A DNA stretch of 64,000 nt from an uncultured Campylobacterales bacterium (lineage in GTDB: Bacteria > Campylobacterota > Campylobacteria > Campylobacterales > Arcobacteraceae): positions 240,632 through 304,631 of the forward strand of contig CANLWY010000003.1 of assembly GCA_947494995.1 (NCBI GenBank), read 5' to 3'. The translations under genes and the position numbers were made by a program. The notes beneath the pieces were generated by a model. It saw only the letters and a list, made by a program, of their open reading frames with translations. It made no database searches and was not told the origin of the DNA. Positions 8,026 to 16,269 of the stretch are shown in pieces. Each line of letters begins with the position of its first letter. Position 1 is the stretch's first letter.

Positions 8026-9156
8026 TTAATTCCAATTAATATCTTTTAGACTTGTATCTAATTCTTCCATATATTTACTGATTTCAGTATTTGTTTCAGT
8101 ATATTTTTCTCTTTCTTTTAATACTTCTTTTAATTCGGTAAGTGCATTATTTATTTCTTCTTCTTGATAATATTTATTCACAAGTTTAAGAAACTTTCTA
8201 TCATTTTCTAATACTTCAATTGATTCTTCTAAATAAACTAAACCACCTGCAAAATGTCTTTCTTTTAAAACCTTTTCAAGTTTTTTATAATCAATTTTAT
8301 TTAGTTTTAAATTACACAACAATTCAAAATGATATATAACTGAATAGTGGTGTCTAAGTTTTTTATTCTCATTGAATCTTTTTTTGATAACTTTTTTACA
8401 TTCTTTATATTTCTCTGTATTATAGAGATATTTTATATTTTGAAAAAGTGCAACATTGTAATTATCATAATAATCATTCTTAAATGTGATTTCATTAAGT
8501 TCTTTATATAATTCATATAAATCATAAAATCTTTGATACTTAGAACATAAGTTTGAAATAGTAGGACGATTACCATTTTCTATATCTATGATATGATAGT
8601 TTATTATTTTCTCATTTATATAACATATTTTTATTTTATGGCTTATTTCATTCAATAATAAAAGTTCTTCTGCTTCAACAAATTCATTGTATATTAATAT
8701 TTTATTAATTATATTATTTGCGTTTTCAAATTTCTCTGCAAGTTTTAAACCTATAATTTCATAATGGCTTGATACATTAGTATCATATAAGTCATACTCT
8801 GTTAAACATTTGTTTTGTAAAGCTATATAAAAATCTTTTTTAGTTAAATTCCCACTATATATATTTTCGTCAAAATAAGGACTCTTCCCTATAATAGTTT
8901 GAAATATATTTGTTAAAGCTTGATTTAAACACACTAAATCAAATTCAATAATGGGTCTTAATTTTTTCTTTCTTTTATTTGTTGGTAAATAGGAAAATAT
9001 AAACCAAAATATCACTGCTGCTATAACAGAAAGAATAATTGGAAAAATAATCTTACTCTCTTTTGCAAAATCTTCTATTGTGTTAATTAAATCATAAAAA
9101 AACATTAAAACCTTTAAAGTATAAACAACTATGTTTATTATTATATCTATTATCAT
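8026..9156 (-). CDS. Orphan membrane-anchored helical protein
   Basis: Not recognised. The 376-residue protein begins with hydrophobic stretches (IIINIVVYTLKVLMFFYDLI, then FPIILSVIAAVIFWFIFSYL) followed by a basic stop-transfer (NKRKKKLR). The remaining ~300 residues are soluble and mostly helical, rich in Lys, Glu, Tyr and Asn, with a coiled-coil-like C-terminus (EEEINNALTELKEVLKEREKY). The predicted topology puts this domain in the cytoplasm. It is convergent with the preceding orphan membrane protein gene, 140 bp away. Both lie between hypA and the duplicated hypA tail. No catalytic motif is visible. Confidence 0.7.
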   Translation of the reverse strand: MIIDIIINIVVYTLKVLMFFYDLINTIEDFAKESKIIFPIILSVIAAVIFWFIFSYLPTNKRKKKLRPIIEFDLVCLNQALTNIFQTIIGKSPYFDENIYSGNLTKKDFYIALQNKCLTEYDLYDTNVSSHYEIIGLKLAEKFENANNIINKILIYNEFVEAEELLLLNEISHKIKICYINEKIINYHIIDIENGNRPTISNLCSKYQRFYDLYELYKELNEITFKNDYYDNYNVALFQNIKYLYNTEKYKECKKVIKKRFNENKKLRHHYSVIYHFELLCNLKLNKIDYKKLEKVLKERHFAGGLVYLEESIEVLENDRKFLKLVNKYYQEEEINNALTELKEVLKEREKYTETNTEISKYMEELDTSLKDINWN

Positions 9157-9570
9157 TAAATCTCTTATATCGGAAATGAATATATAATTATTACAATTTT
9201 ATAATTAAAAATTCTTATTATTTTAATCATAAAATGGTACTTTCTAAATTGAAATCACTTTTCAATGAAGCAATTTTAATAGAGGGAATAATAAGAATTG
9301 CAATTAAATTAAAATCATATATAAAAACACATTGTAGTATATTTTTTTTATAAATGTAGTATAAAATGTTATTAATTCATTCAAACTCCCTATTATGACA
9401 AGATTTACATCTCAAATTACTGGAAAAGATAGATACTAAATGACGTTATAGTTAAAGTTAATAACTTACCCCATAAAAACTCTAATTTAGAATAAAATTA
9501 AGTATATTTATTGACAAAAATAGGAAAAAACATAGTGTTTTTTTGAAGTTTATATTTATTCTTATAAATA
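9157..9570. other. Gene-free AT-rich stretch inside the insert
   Basis: I see no gene here. A 40-codon frame from the ATG at 9234 has no clear ribosome binding site and no recognisable product. The stretch does hold the right-hand copies of the TGTAGTATATTTTT repeat and ends at the hypA tail remnant. Confidence 0.5.
9333..9368 (+). repeat. TGTAGTATATTTTT copies at the right edge of the insert
   Basis: One full copy (9333-9346, with the T-run continuing) and one partial copy (TGTAGTATAAAAT, 9355-9367) lie 22 bp apart. The 22-bp spacing matches the pair at 6497 and 6519. Confidence 0.35.
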
Positions 9571-9608
9571 GTGAGGAAATGTACCTGATGTCTTTGGATA
9601 TGGAATAG
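9571..9608 (+). pseudogene. Remnant of a second hypA: last 13 codons only
   Basis: This 38-base stretch matches 6401-6438 of hypA at 31 of 38 positions, ending at the same stop codon. It reads S-EEMYLMSLDME-stop against hypA G-EDMYLMSLEME-stop. Of seven base differences, five are silent and two swap Asp and Glu, so the copy diverged while still coding for protein. Similarity stops abruptly on both sides. It is best explained as the resident hypA 3' end left behind when foreign DNA entered, or as the distal repeat of an element integrated at the hypA 3' end. Confidence 0.75.
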
Positions 9609-9641
9609 TAACTTTATAACACACTTTTCATACATAATTAC

Positions 9642-9647
9642 TATAAT
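9642..9647 (+). promoter_or_regulatory. Possible -10 box for the Liv transporter operon
   Basis: TATAAT lies 81 bp before the substrate-binding protein gene. Campylobacterota promoters often lack a clear -35, and none is obvious here. A second weaker candidate is TATGCT near 9692. Confidence 0.3.
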
Positions 9648-9728
9648 TTATATACAATTTATTCAAAATTTATAAAAACTTTATGTTTTGTTATGCTAAC
9701 ATCTTGTATAAATTTTCAAGGAGTATAA

Positions 9729-10844
9729 ATGAAAAAAGTATTAAGCTTAGCACTTGCATCTGCATTAACTTGTGGTGTTGCAATGGCAAAAGAAGTTAAA
9801 ATTGGTGCAGTTATGCCTATGTCAGGTCCATTAGCAGCATATGGTCAAGTTACTTATTTGGGATTAGAATTAGCTAATAAATTACAACCAAAATTAGCAA
9901 ATGGGGACACGATTAAATTAGTATTAGTTGACAACAAAGGGGATAAGGTTGAGACTGCTAATGCTACTACAAGATTAATTTCTTCTGATAAAGTTACAGG
10001 TATTTTAGGTGCATTAACTTCTACAAATACTGCTCAAGCAATTGCAATTGCAGATAAGAAAAAAGTTCCAGTTATTGCTTCTGTTGCTACAAATGATAAA
10101 TTAACAGCAAAAAGAACTTATGCAAATAGAGTATGTTTTACTGACTCTTTTCAAGGTGAAGTTGTTGCTAACTATGCAAAAGAGCAAGGGTATAAAAGTG
10201 CTGTAGTTGTAGTTGACCAAGCACAAGTTTACTCTTTAGGATTAGCTAAAGCTTTCCAAAAAGCATTTAAAGCAAATGGTGGAAAAATCTTAAAGAAAAT
10301 TAAAGTTACTTCAGGGGATAAAGACTTTAAAGCTGTTGTTTCTCAAATTAAAAAGATGAACCCAGACTTTATGTTCTTACCATTATATCACCCAGAAGCA
10401 TCAATGATTGCTAGACAATCTAAGCAATTAGGTTTAACTAAACCAATGTTCTCAGGTGATGGTGTTGCAAACCAAACATTTATTGACCTAGGTGGAGAGT
10501 CTGTTGAAGGTTACATGTTTACTGACTTCTTCGATTATACAAATCCTCCATCAAAAACATCTGCTGATTTCGTTGCATTCCATGAAAAAGAGACTGGAAA
10601 GAAAGAGATGAATTCATTTACTGCATTAGGTGCTGATACATATAACGTAATGGTTGCGGCAATGAATAGATGTGAAGACCCAAGTGATTCAGTTTGTGTA
10701 AATAATGAAATTAAAAAAACTACTAAGTTTGATGGTGTATCTGGAGCAATTACAATTAACAATGAAGGTAATGCTACAAGATCTGCTGTTATTAAAGAGA
10801 TTAAAAATGGAAAAGCAGGCTTTAAAGCTACTGTAAATCCGTAA
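9729..10844 (+). CDS. livK: Branched-chain amino acid ABC transporter substrate-binding protein
   Basis: Periplasmic LivJ/LivK-type binding protein, 371 residues. A signal peptide (MKKVLSLALASALTCGVAMA, cleaved before KEVKIGAV) is followed by the family start IGAVMPMSGPLAAYGQ and the two-lobed periplasmic-binding fold (GILGALTSTNTAQAIAIADK, PVIASVATND, FLPLYHPEASMIARQ). AAGGAG precedes the ATG. It is the first gene of a Liv cluster, but a strong terminator separates it from the permeases, so it is probably made in excess over them. The exact ligand (Leu/Ile/Val, other amino acids or amides) cannot be told from sequence. Confidence 0.9.
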   Translation: MKKVLSLALASALTCGVAMAKEVKIGAVMPMSGPLAAYGQVTYLGLELANKLQPKLANGDTIKLVLVDNKGDKVETANATTRLISSDKVTGILGALTSTNTAQAIAIADKKKVPVIASVATNDKLTAKRTYANRVCFTDSFQGEVVANYAKEQGYKSAVVVVDQAQVYSLGLAKAFQKAFKANGGKILKKIKVTSGDKDFKAVVSQIKKMNPDFMFLPLYHPEASMIARQSKQLGLTKPMFSGDGVANQTFIDLGGESVEGYMFTDFFDYTNPPSKTSADFVAFHEKETGKKEMNSFTALGADTYNVMVAAMNRCEDPSDSVCVNNEIKKTTKFDGVSGAITINNEGNATRSAVIKEIKNGKAGFKATVNP

Positions 10845-10860
10845 TTGATACGAAACAATT

Positions 10861-10892
10861 AAAAGTCTAGCAAAATTTGCTAGACTTTTTTT
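10861..10892 (+). terminator. Strong intrinsic terminator between livK and livH
   Basis: AAGTCTAGC / GCTAGACTT make a stem with an AT loop, followed directly by a run of T. It begins 16 bp after the livK stop and lies about 75 bp before livH. It probably acts as a partial terminator that lowers expression of the membrane and ATPase genes relative to the binding protein. Confidence 0.85.
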
Positions 10893-10967
10893 TTGCCATA
10901 AGAAAAGTAAGAAATGTTTCTTTTTTTATGGTAAAAAAGTTTACTTTTAAAAAACTTGGGAGATTTA

Positions 10968-11864
10968 ATGGATTTAATGACGTTTATGCAACAAATGGTA
11001 AATGGATTCTCGCTGGGGTCTATGTATGCATTGATTGCAATAGGTTATACGATGGTATATGGGGTGCTAAGACTTATTAACTTTGCACATGGGGATATAA
11101 TGATGGTTGGTGCCTTTATAGGTTATTCATGTATTGCAGTATTTGGATTACCTTTTCCAGTGGCAGTATTTTTAGCAGTTGCATTATCTGCATCTTTAGG
11201 TATGTTTACTGACAAAATTGCATATAAACCTTTAAGAGAGGCTCCAAAAATCTCGCTTCTTATTACAGCAATTGGTATTTCTTTTTTCTTGGAAAATTCA
11301 TTTACTGTATTTGCAGGTGGAGTACCTCGAGCATTCCCTGTCCCAGATTACATGGAACAAATTTTTAATGTAGCTGGAGTTACATTTTCAGTTTCTTCTA
11401 TTGCTGTTCCTGTTGTGACTTTAGGATTATTATTATCAATTTTATATGTATTATATAAAACAAAATATGGGATGGCTATTAGAGCTTTATCTTTTGATAT
11501 TAAGACTGTAAATTTAATGGGAATTGACGCAAATATGATTATCTCTATTGTATTTGCACTTGGTTCTGCTTTAGCTGCTGTTGGTGGTATTTTTTGGGTT
11601 GTTAATTATCCTTCAGTTGAACCTATGATGGGAGTTCTTGTTGGGCTTAAAGCTTTTGCTGCTGCTGTTGTTGGTGGTATTGGTTCTGTTACAGGGGCTG
11701 TTTTAGGTGGATTTATTATTGGATTTACTGAAGTTGTTGTTATTGCATTTTGGCCAGAACTTGGTGGTTATAAAGATGCCTTTGCATTTATTTTCTTAAT
11801 TTTTGTACTTTTATTTAAGCCTACAGGAATTATGGGTGAAGATTTAGAAAAGAGTAGGTTCTAA
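10968..11864 (+). CDS. livH: Branched-chain amino acid ABC transporter permease LivH
   Basis: Inner-membrane permease of the Liv transporter. The reading frame can be extended to a TTG at 10956, but GGGAGA at 10958-10963 is well placed for the ATG at 10968, giving 298 residues starting MDLMTFMQQMVNG. The family pattern GSMYALIAIGYTMVYG(V)LRLINFAHGD is present near the N-terminus. The EAA-type cytoplasmic loop (AIRALSFDIKTVNLMGID) and GGIGSVTGAVLGG follow. About eight hydrophobic segments are visible. livM starts 2 bp after its stop. Confidence 0.93.
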   Translation: MDLMTFMQQMVNGFSLGSMYALIAIGYTMVYGVLRLINFAHGDIMMVGAFIGYSCIAVFGLPFPVAVFLAVALSASLGMFTDKIAYKPLREAPKISLLITAIGISFFLENSFTVFAGGVPRAFPVPDYMEQIFNVAGVTFSVSSIAVPVVTLGLLLSILYVLYKTKYGMAIRALSFDIKTVNLMGIDANMIISIVFALGSALAAVGGIFWVVNYPSVEPMMGVLVGLKAFAAAVVGGIGSVTGAVLGGFIIGFTEVVVIAFWPELGGYKDAFAFIFLIFVLLFKPTGIMGEDLEKSRF

Positions 11865-11866
11865 TT

Positions 11867-12910
11867 ATGGTACAAGATTCAATTTTTACAAAACAGAGAT
11901 TAATAAATCTTGCACTTATAATTACAGCTATTTGGTTTACTTATTACGCACAAGTTGCATTTGATGAGTATACAGTTAGAATCATCAACAATGTATGTAT
12001 TTTTATCATATTAGCAGTTTCATACAACCTTATTAATGGTGTTACAGGTCAGTTCTCACTTGAACCAAATGGATTTGTGGCAATTGGAGCATATGTAACG
12101 GCAATCTTAATTGTTGATGCCGATACAATGCTTTATCAGTATGATATTGAAGATCCTGCTGAGTGGGTTTTAGCTTTACAGTCTGAGTTTATATGGGCTT
12201 TACTAATTGCTGGTATTTTTTCAGCTTTAGTTGCACTTGCTTTATCTTTCCCTGTATTTAGAGTTAGGGGAGATTATCTTGCTATTGTAACTTTAGGGTT
12301 TGGTTTTATTATTAAGATTTTAGCTATTAATAATCCAGAGGTTACAAATGGTTCTTTAGGTATTAATGATATTCCAGAGTTTTCAAATCTTTATTGGACA
12401 GGTGGTATTGCAATTGCTACAACTGTAGCTATTTTAAATATTATCTATTCTAAATATGGAAGAGCAATGAAAGCAGTAAGAGATGATGAAGATGCAGCAA
12501 TTGCAATGGGTGTAAATACATTTAAAATAAAAACTTTAGCGTTTACTACTTCTGCTTTCTTTGAAGGTATTGGTGGTGGATTATTAGCTGCTTTATTAAC
12601 ATCAATTTCTCCAGATTTATTTACATTCTTCTTAACATTCCAATTACTGATTATTATTGTACTTGGTGGACTTGGTTCTACTACAGGAGCAATCTTAGGA
12701 ACAATTTTTGTAATGGCAGGATTAGAATGGATGAGATTCTTAGACGAGCCAATGAATATCTTAGGATTCCAAACAGAAGGGTTACCAGGAATGAGAATGG
12801 TTGTATTCTCTTTAATCTTAATTGTTGTAATGCTATTTGCAAGAGAAGGATTAACAGGTAAAAAAGAACTATTTGATTTCTTTAAGAAAAAGAAAAAGGG
12901 TGACAAATGA
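11867..12910 (+). CDS. livM: Branched-chain amino acid ABC transporter permease LivM
   Basis: Second membrane subunit of the Liv transporter, 347 residues. Characteristic segments are NLINGVTGQFSLEPNGFVAIG, FRVRGDYLAIVTLGFG, the cytoplasmic EAA-like loop AMKAVRDDEDAAIAMGVN and GGLGSTTGAILGT. The C-terminus is lysine-rich (FFKKKKKGDK). Its stop overlaps the livG start by 4 bp (ATGA), so the two are translationally coupled. Confidence 0.93.
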   Translation: MVQDSIFTKQRLINLALIITAIWFTYYAQVAFDEYTVRIINNVCIFIILAVSYNLINGVTGQFSLEPNGFVAIGAYVTAILIVDADTMLYQYDIEDPAEWVLALQSEFIWALLIAGIFSALVALALSFPVFRVRGDYLAIVTLGFGFIIKILAINNPEVTNGSLGINDIPEFSNLYWTGGIAIATTVAILNIIYSKYGRAMKAVRDDEDAAIAMGVNTFKIKTLAFTTSAFFEGIGGGLLAALLTSISPDLFTFFLTFQLLIIIVLGGLGSTTGAILGTIFVMAGLEWMRFLDEPMNILGFQTEGLPGMRMVVFSLILIVVMLFAREGLTGKKELFDFFKKKKKGDK

Positions 12911-13674
12911 TTTTAGAAGTATGTAACGTAACAAAAAAGTTTGGTGGTGTTACAGCAATCAATGACACTACTTTTCACGTAAATGCAAAAGAGATATATG
13001 GTCTTATTGGTCCAAATGGTGCGGGTAAGACTACAATGTTTAATATTATTACAGGAAATTATGAGCCTACAGAAGGTGCAATTAAATTTCATGGACAAAG
13101 AATTGATGGTATAAAACCTCATAAAATTGTTCATAGAGGAATTGCAAGAACATTCCAAAATATCAGACTTTTTACATCTATGACAGTTTTAGACAATATT
13201 TTAATTGGATTTGATTATCAAGCTGAATATACTTATTTAGAAGCAGTTTTTAGACTTCCAAGATTTTTTAATGAAGAAAGAAGAGTTAGAAAAAGAGCTT
13301 ATGAGATTATGGAAGTTCTTGGAATAGCTGAGTATGCAGAAGAGATGGCAACATCACTCTCTTATGGTCAACAAAGAAAAGTAGAGATAGCACGTGCACT
13401 TGCAGCTTCTCCTCAACTTTTACTTTTAGATGAACCAGCAGCTGGTATGAACCCTCAAGAGACTACAGAGTTAGCAGAGCTTTTCTTTAAGATTAGAGAC
13501 GAGTTTGATGTTACAATTTTATTAATTGAACATGATATGAAGTTTGTAAATAAACTTTGTGACAGAGTAATGGTACTTGACTATGGTAAAACAATATTTG
13601 AAGGTCATATTAAAGATGCTATTCAAGATGAAGAAGTAATTAAAGCTTACCTTGGAGATTTTAAACATGCTTAA
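12907..13674 (+). CDS. livG: Branched-chain amino acid ABC transporter ATPase LivG
   Basis: Cytoplasmic ATPase of the Liv system (255 residues). It has Walker A GPNGAGKTT near residue 36, the LivG-type insert after the Q-loop (ARTFQNIRLFTSMTVLDN), the signature motif LSYGQQRKVEIARAL and Walker B LLLLDEPAAGMNP, then the switch His in IEHDM. Its last bases include the ribosome binding site and start of livF. Confidence 0.94.
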   Translation: MILEVCNVTKKFGGVTAINDTTFHVNAKEIYGLIGPNGAGKTTMFNIITGNYEPTEGAIKFHGQRIDGIKPHKIVHRGIARTFQNIRLFTSMTVLDNILIGFDYQAEYTYLEAVFRLPRFFNEERRVRKRAYEIMEVLGIAEYAEEMATSLSYGQQRKVEIARALAASPQLLLLDEPAAGMNPQETTELAELFFKIRDEFDVTILLIEHDMKFVNKLCDRVMVLDYGKTIFEGHIKDAIQDEEVIKAYLGDFKHA

Positions 13675-14362
13675 AGTAAATAATTTAGAAGTATTTTATG
13701 GTTTAATAAAAGCCGTAAAAGGAGTTAATTTTGAGGTAAAAGCTGGTCAAATTGTATCGATGATTGGATCAAATGGTGCAGGAAAGACTTCAACTTTACA
13801 ATCAATTGTAAATGATGTTAAGAAAAAAGGTACTATAACTTTTAATGAGTTAGATATCTCTACTCATAAGACTCATAAAATCATAAAAGAGGGTATTTCA
13901 TTAGTTCCAGAAGGAAGAAGATGTTTTCAGAACTTAACTATTGAAGAGAACATGAGAATGGGTGCTTTTAACAATGATGAGTTATATGAAGAATACCAAG
14001 AAAGAATGTTCAAAATCTTTCCTAGATTAGTTGCAAAAAAAGGTCAATTAGCAGGAACAATGTCTGGTGGTGAGCAACAAATGCTTGCAATTGCAAGAGC
14101 ATTAATGTCAAACCCTAAACTTTTAATGTTAGATGAACCATCATTAGGACTAGCTCCAAAAATTGTTGGTGAACTTTTTGAAACAATTACAAAATTAAGA
14201 GATGAGGGAATTACAATTCTTTTAGTTGAACAAAATGCCTTTGCTGCACTTGAAATTTCTGATTATGCATATGTTTTAGAAAATGGTGAAGTAGCACTTG
14301 AAGATGAAGCTTCAAAACTAATAGATTCTGACGAAATTAGAAAAAAATATTTAGGTGGCTAA
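13667..14362 (+). CDS. livF: Branched-chain amino acid ABC transporter ATPase LivF
   Basis: Second ATPase of the Liv system. A TTG 15 bp upstream is in frame, but TGGAGA at 13653-13658 serves the ATG at 13667, giving 231 residues starting MLKVNNLEVFYG. The start overlaps the livG end by 8 bp. Walker A is GSNGAGKTS, the signature is MSGGEQQMLAIARAL, and Walker B is LLMLDEPSLGLAP. PEGRRCFQNLTIEEN is typical of LivF. A good terminator follows, closing the operon. Confidence 0.94.
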   Translation: MLKVNNLEVFYGLIKAVKGVNFEVKAGQIVSMIGSNGAGKTSTLQSIVNDVKKKGTITFNELDISTHKTHKIIKEGISLVPEGRRCFQNLTIEENMRMGAFNNDELYEEYQERMFKIFPRLVAKKGQLAGTMSGGEQQMLAIARALMSNPKLLMLDEPSLGLAPKIVGELFETITKLRDEGITILLVEQNAFAALEISDYAYVLENGEVALEDEASKLIDSDEIRKKYLGG

Positions 14363-14390
14363 AAGCTATTTAAGAGTTTAAAAAATATTA

Positions 14391-14418
14391 AGGGAACTTT
14401 TTTAGTTCCCTTTTTTTA
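14391..14418 (+). terminator. Intrinsic terminator after livF
   Basis: AGGGAACT / AGTTCCCT form a perfect 8-bp stem with a T-rich 5-base loop, followed by seven T. It lies 28 bp after the livF stop. Confidence 0.88.
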
Positions 14419-14454
14419 TTTCTTATTTTAACCATTTTGTGATGAATTAAATTA

Positions 14455-14460
14455 TATAAT
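14455..14460 (+). promoter_or_regulatory. Possible -10 box for the sensor kinase-regulator pair
   Basis: TATAAT 27 bp before the kinase start, downstream of the livF terminator. No convincing -35 is seen. Confidence 0.4.
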
Positions 14461-14487
14461 ACAGTATTATTATACTAAAGAAATTTA

Positions 14488-16269
14488 ATGAAAAAAACAA
14501 GTTTTTTCTTTCTGTTATTTATATTTTTCAATACACTTTGTTTTGCAGAAAATAACACAAGTATTGAAAAAATATCACTATTTATAGATAAAAATAATAC
14601 AAATATTGAAAGTGTTAAAAGTAAGCCCTTTAAAGATATATCTTCAAATCATTTAAATTTTGGCTTTAATGACAAAATTGTATTGTGGGTAAAAATAGAG
14701 ATTTTTAATAAATCACAAAAAAAAGAAAAGTATATTTTAGAAATTGACAATCCTTTACTTGAAGAGATAATTCTTTATTCACCCGATAATACTTTTTTTA
14801 AAAGTGGAATGTTAAATATTACAGAAGATAGAACTAATATAAATCCTTCTTTTTTTCTTAACATTGATTCAAATACAAAGAATATTTACTATTTAAAAGT
14901 TGAAAACACTACGACTTCTCTTCAGTTTTCAATTAATTTGACTAATGAAGAGAACTTTATTAAAAGTGATAAGTTTAAGCAGTTTTTGATAGTTTTATCT
15001 GTTGGGATGATAGTTGCTTTTTCGGCTTATGCATTAGTTTTATATATTTACACAAAAGATACAAGTTATCTTTTTTATACTCTATATATAGTAATCTTGC
15101 TATTTCAACAATTAACTTATGTTGGCTTTTTACCCTTATATATGCCTAAAGAGTTTACTTATATAGATAATCTATTAGTAGTGCCAAAAGTTGGTGCAGT
15201 AATAATTACTGGTATACTATTTGCAAGAAAATTTTTGAAAACAAAAACATATAAATATATTGATAATATATATAAAGTTTTAATTTTTGCTGTTATTTTG
15301 CAGATAATCTTTTTAGCAACTCCAAAGTTTTATTATCCTGAAGTAACTGTTTTAACAGGTTTAATTTTTATTATATTCAATTATTATGCTGCAATTTATG
15401 TTTATAAAAAAGGTAATAAACAAGCACGATTTTTTATTGTTGGTTGGAGTTTTTTATTAGTTGGTTTTTTTCTTTCGATAATTGATGCTTTAGGTATTTA
15501 TTCTGTTATGTATCATGTTCCAAGTTTAGTTTTATTTTGTACAGTGTTTGAGGCACTTTTCCTTCTTTTGGCTTTTGTTGATAAATTAAATATTTTACAA
15601 AAAGAAAAAAATGATGTTGATAAAAAACTATTAGAAGAATTACACACAAGAAATACAATTATCGAAAATCAAGTAACTAGTAGAACAAAAACGCTTAATA
15701 ACCTTTATAAAGAGTTACATCATAGAGTTAAAAACAATTTGCAGATTATGCTTTCTATTATAAGACTTCAAGGTGAAAAATTTGATGAAGAGATATTAAA
15801 AGAACAGTTCCAAAAATTAGAAAATAGGATTAAGTCTATTTCCAAAACTCATGAAATACTCTACTTAAATGATAATATTGAAGAGATTGATATGTATGAG
15901 TATATTTATAGTTTATGTGAAGATATTAGTACTTCATATGATAACAATTTAATAGAATATTGTATTAATGTAGATGAAAAAATTCCTTTAAGAGAGTCTG
16001 TTTATGTAGGTATCATAATTAATGAACTTGTTTCAAATAGTATAAAACATGCTTCTTCATGTAATAAAATTGAGATTATGTTAGTTAAAAAAGATGAACA
16101 TTTTTATTTAAAAATTGCTGATAATGGTTTAGGATATAAAAAAGAGAATATATCAAATACTTCCTTGGGTTTAAGATTAGTAAATAGTCTAGTTTCAGAT
16201 CAATTATCTGGAGAAATTGAAAATAATACAATTGATAAATGTGAATATATAATAAGGTTTAAAATATGA
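14488..16269 (+). CDS. 7TMR-DISM sensor histidine kinase
   Basis: Membrane sensor kinase, 593 residues. A signal peptide (MKKTSFFFLLFIFFNTLCFA) is followed by a periplasmic domain to about residue 160 that resembles 7TMR-DISMED2, a carbohydrate-binding-like jelly roll. About seven membrane segments follow (165-370), then a coiled coil. The DHp helix is of the HisKA_2 type, ELHHRVKNNLQIM, with the likely phosphorylated His at 412. The ATP-binding domain has N-box NELVSNSIKHA and G-box DNGLGYK. It overlaps the response regulator gene by 4 bp, so the two form a pair. The exported-protein operon that follows is the likely target. The signal sensed is unknown. Confidence 0.88.
   Translation: MKKTSFFFLLFIFFNTLCFAENNTSIEKISLFIDKNNTNIESVKSKPFKDISSNHLNFGFNDKIVLWVKIEIFNKSQKKEKYILEIDNPLLEEIILYSPDNTFFKSGMLNITEDRTNINPSFFLNIDSNTKNIYYLKVENTTTSLQFSINLTNEENFIKSDKFKQFLIVLSVGMIVAFSAYALVLYIYTKDTSYLFYTLYIVILLFQQLTYVGFLPLYMPKEFTYIDNLLVVPKVGAVIITGILFARKFLKTKTYKYIDNIYKVLIFAVILQIIFLATPKFYYPEVTVLTGLIFIIFNYYAAIYVYKKGNKQARFFIVGWSFLLVGFFLSIIDALGIYSVMYHVPSLVLFCTVFEALFLLLAFVDKLNILQKEKNDVDKKLLEELHTRNTIIENQVTSRTKTLNNLYKELHHRVKNNLQIMLSIIRLQGEKFDEEILKEQFQKLENRIKSISKTHEILYLNDNIEEIDMYEYIYSLCEDISTSYDNNLIEYCINVDEKIPLRESVYVGIIINELVSNSIKHASSCNKIEIMLVKKDEHFYLKIADNGLGYKKENISNTSLGLRLVNSLVSDQLSGEIENNTIDKCEYIIRFKI

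Noticed and set aside
7931..8029. 32-codon frame between the two orphan membrane protein genes
   Set aside because: Overlaps the end of the convergent gene, AT-driven composition, no initiation signal.
9234..9356. 40-codon frame upstream of the hypA remnant
   Set aside because: No ribosome binding site, no recognisable product, and it runs into the AT repeat.
10877..11080. 67-codon forward frame before livH
   Set aside because: It overlaps the terminator region and the livH start in another frame, and has no ribosome binding site or recognisable product.
12445..12906. 153-codon reverse frame in livM
   Set aside because: Antisense to livM, low-complexity product, no start signal.
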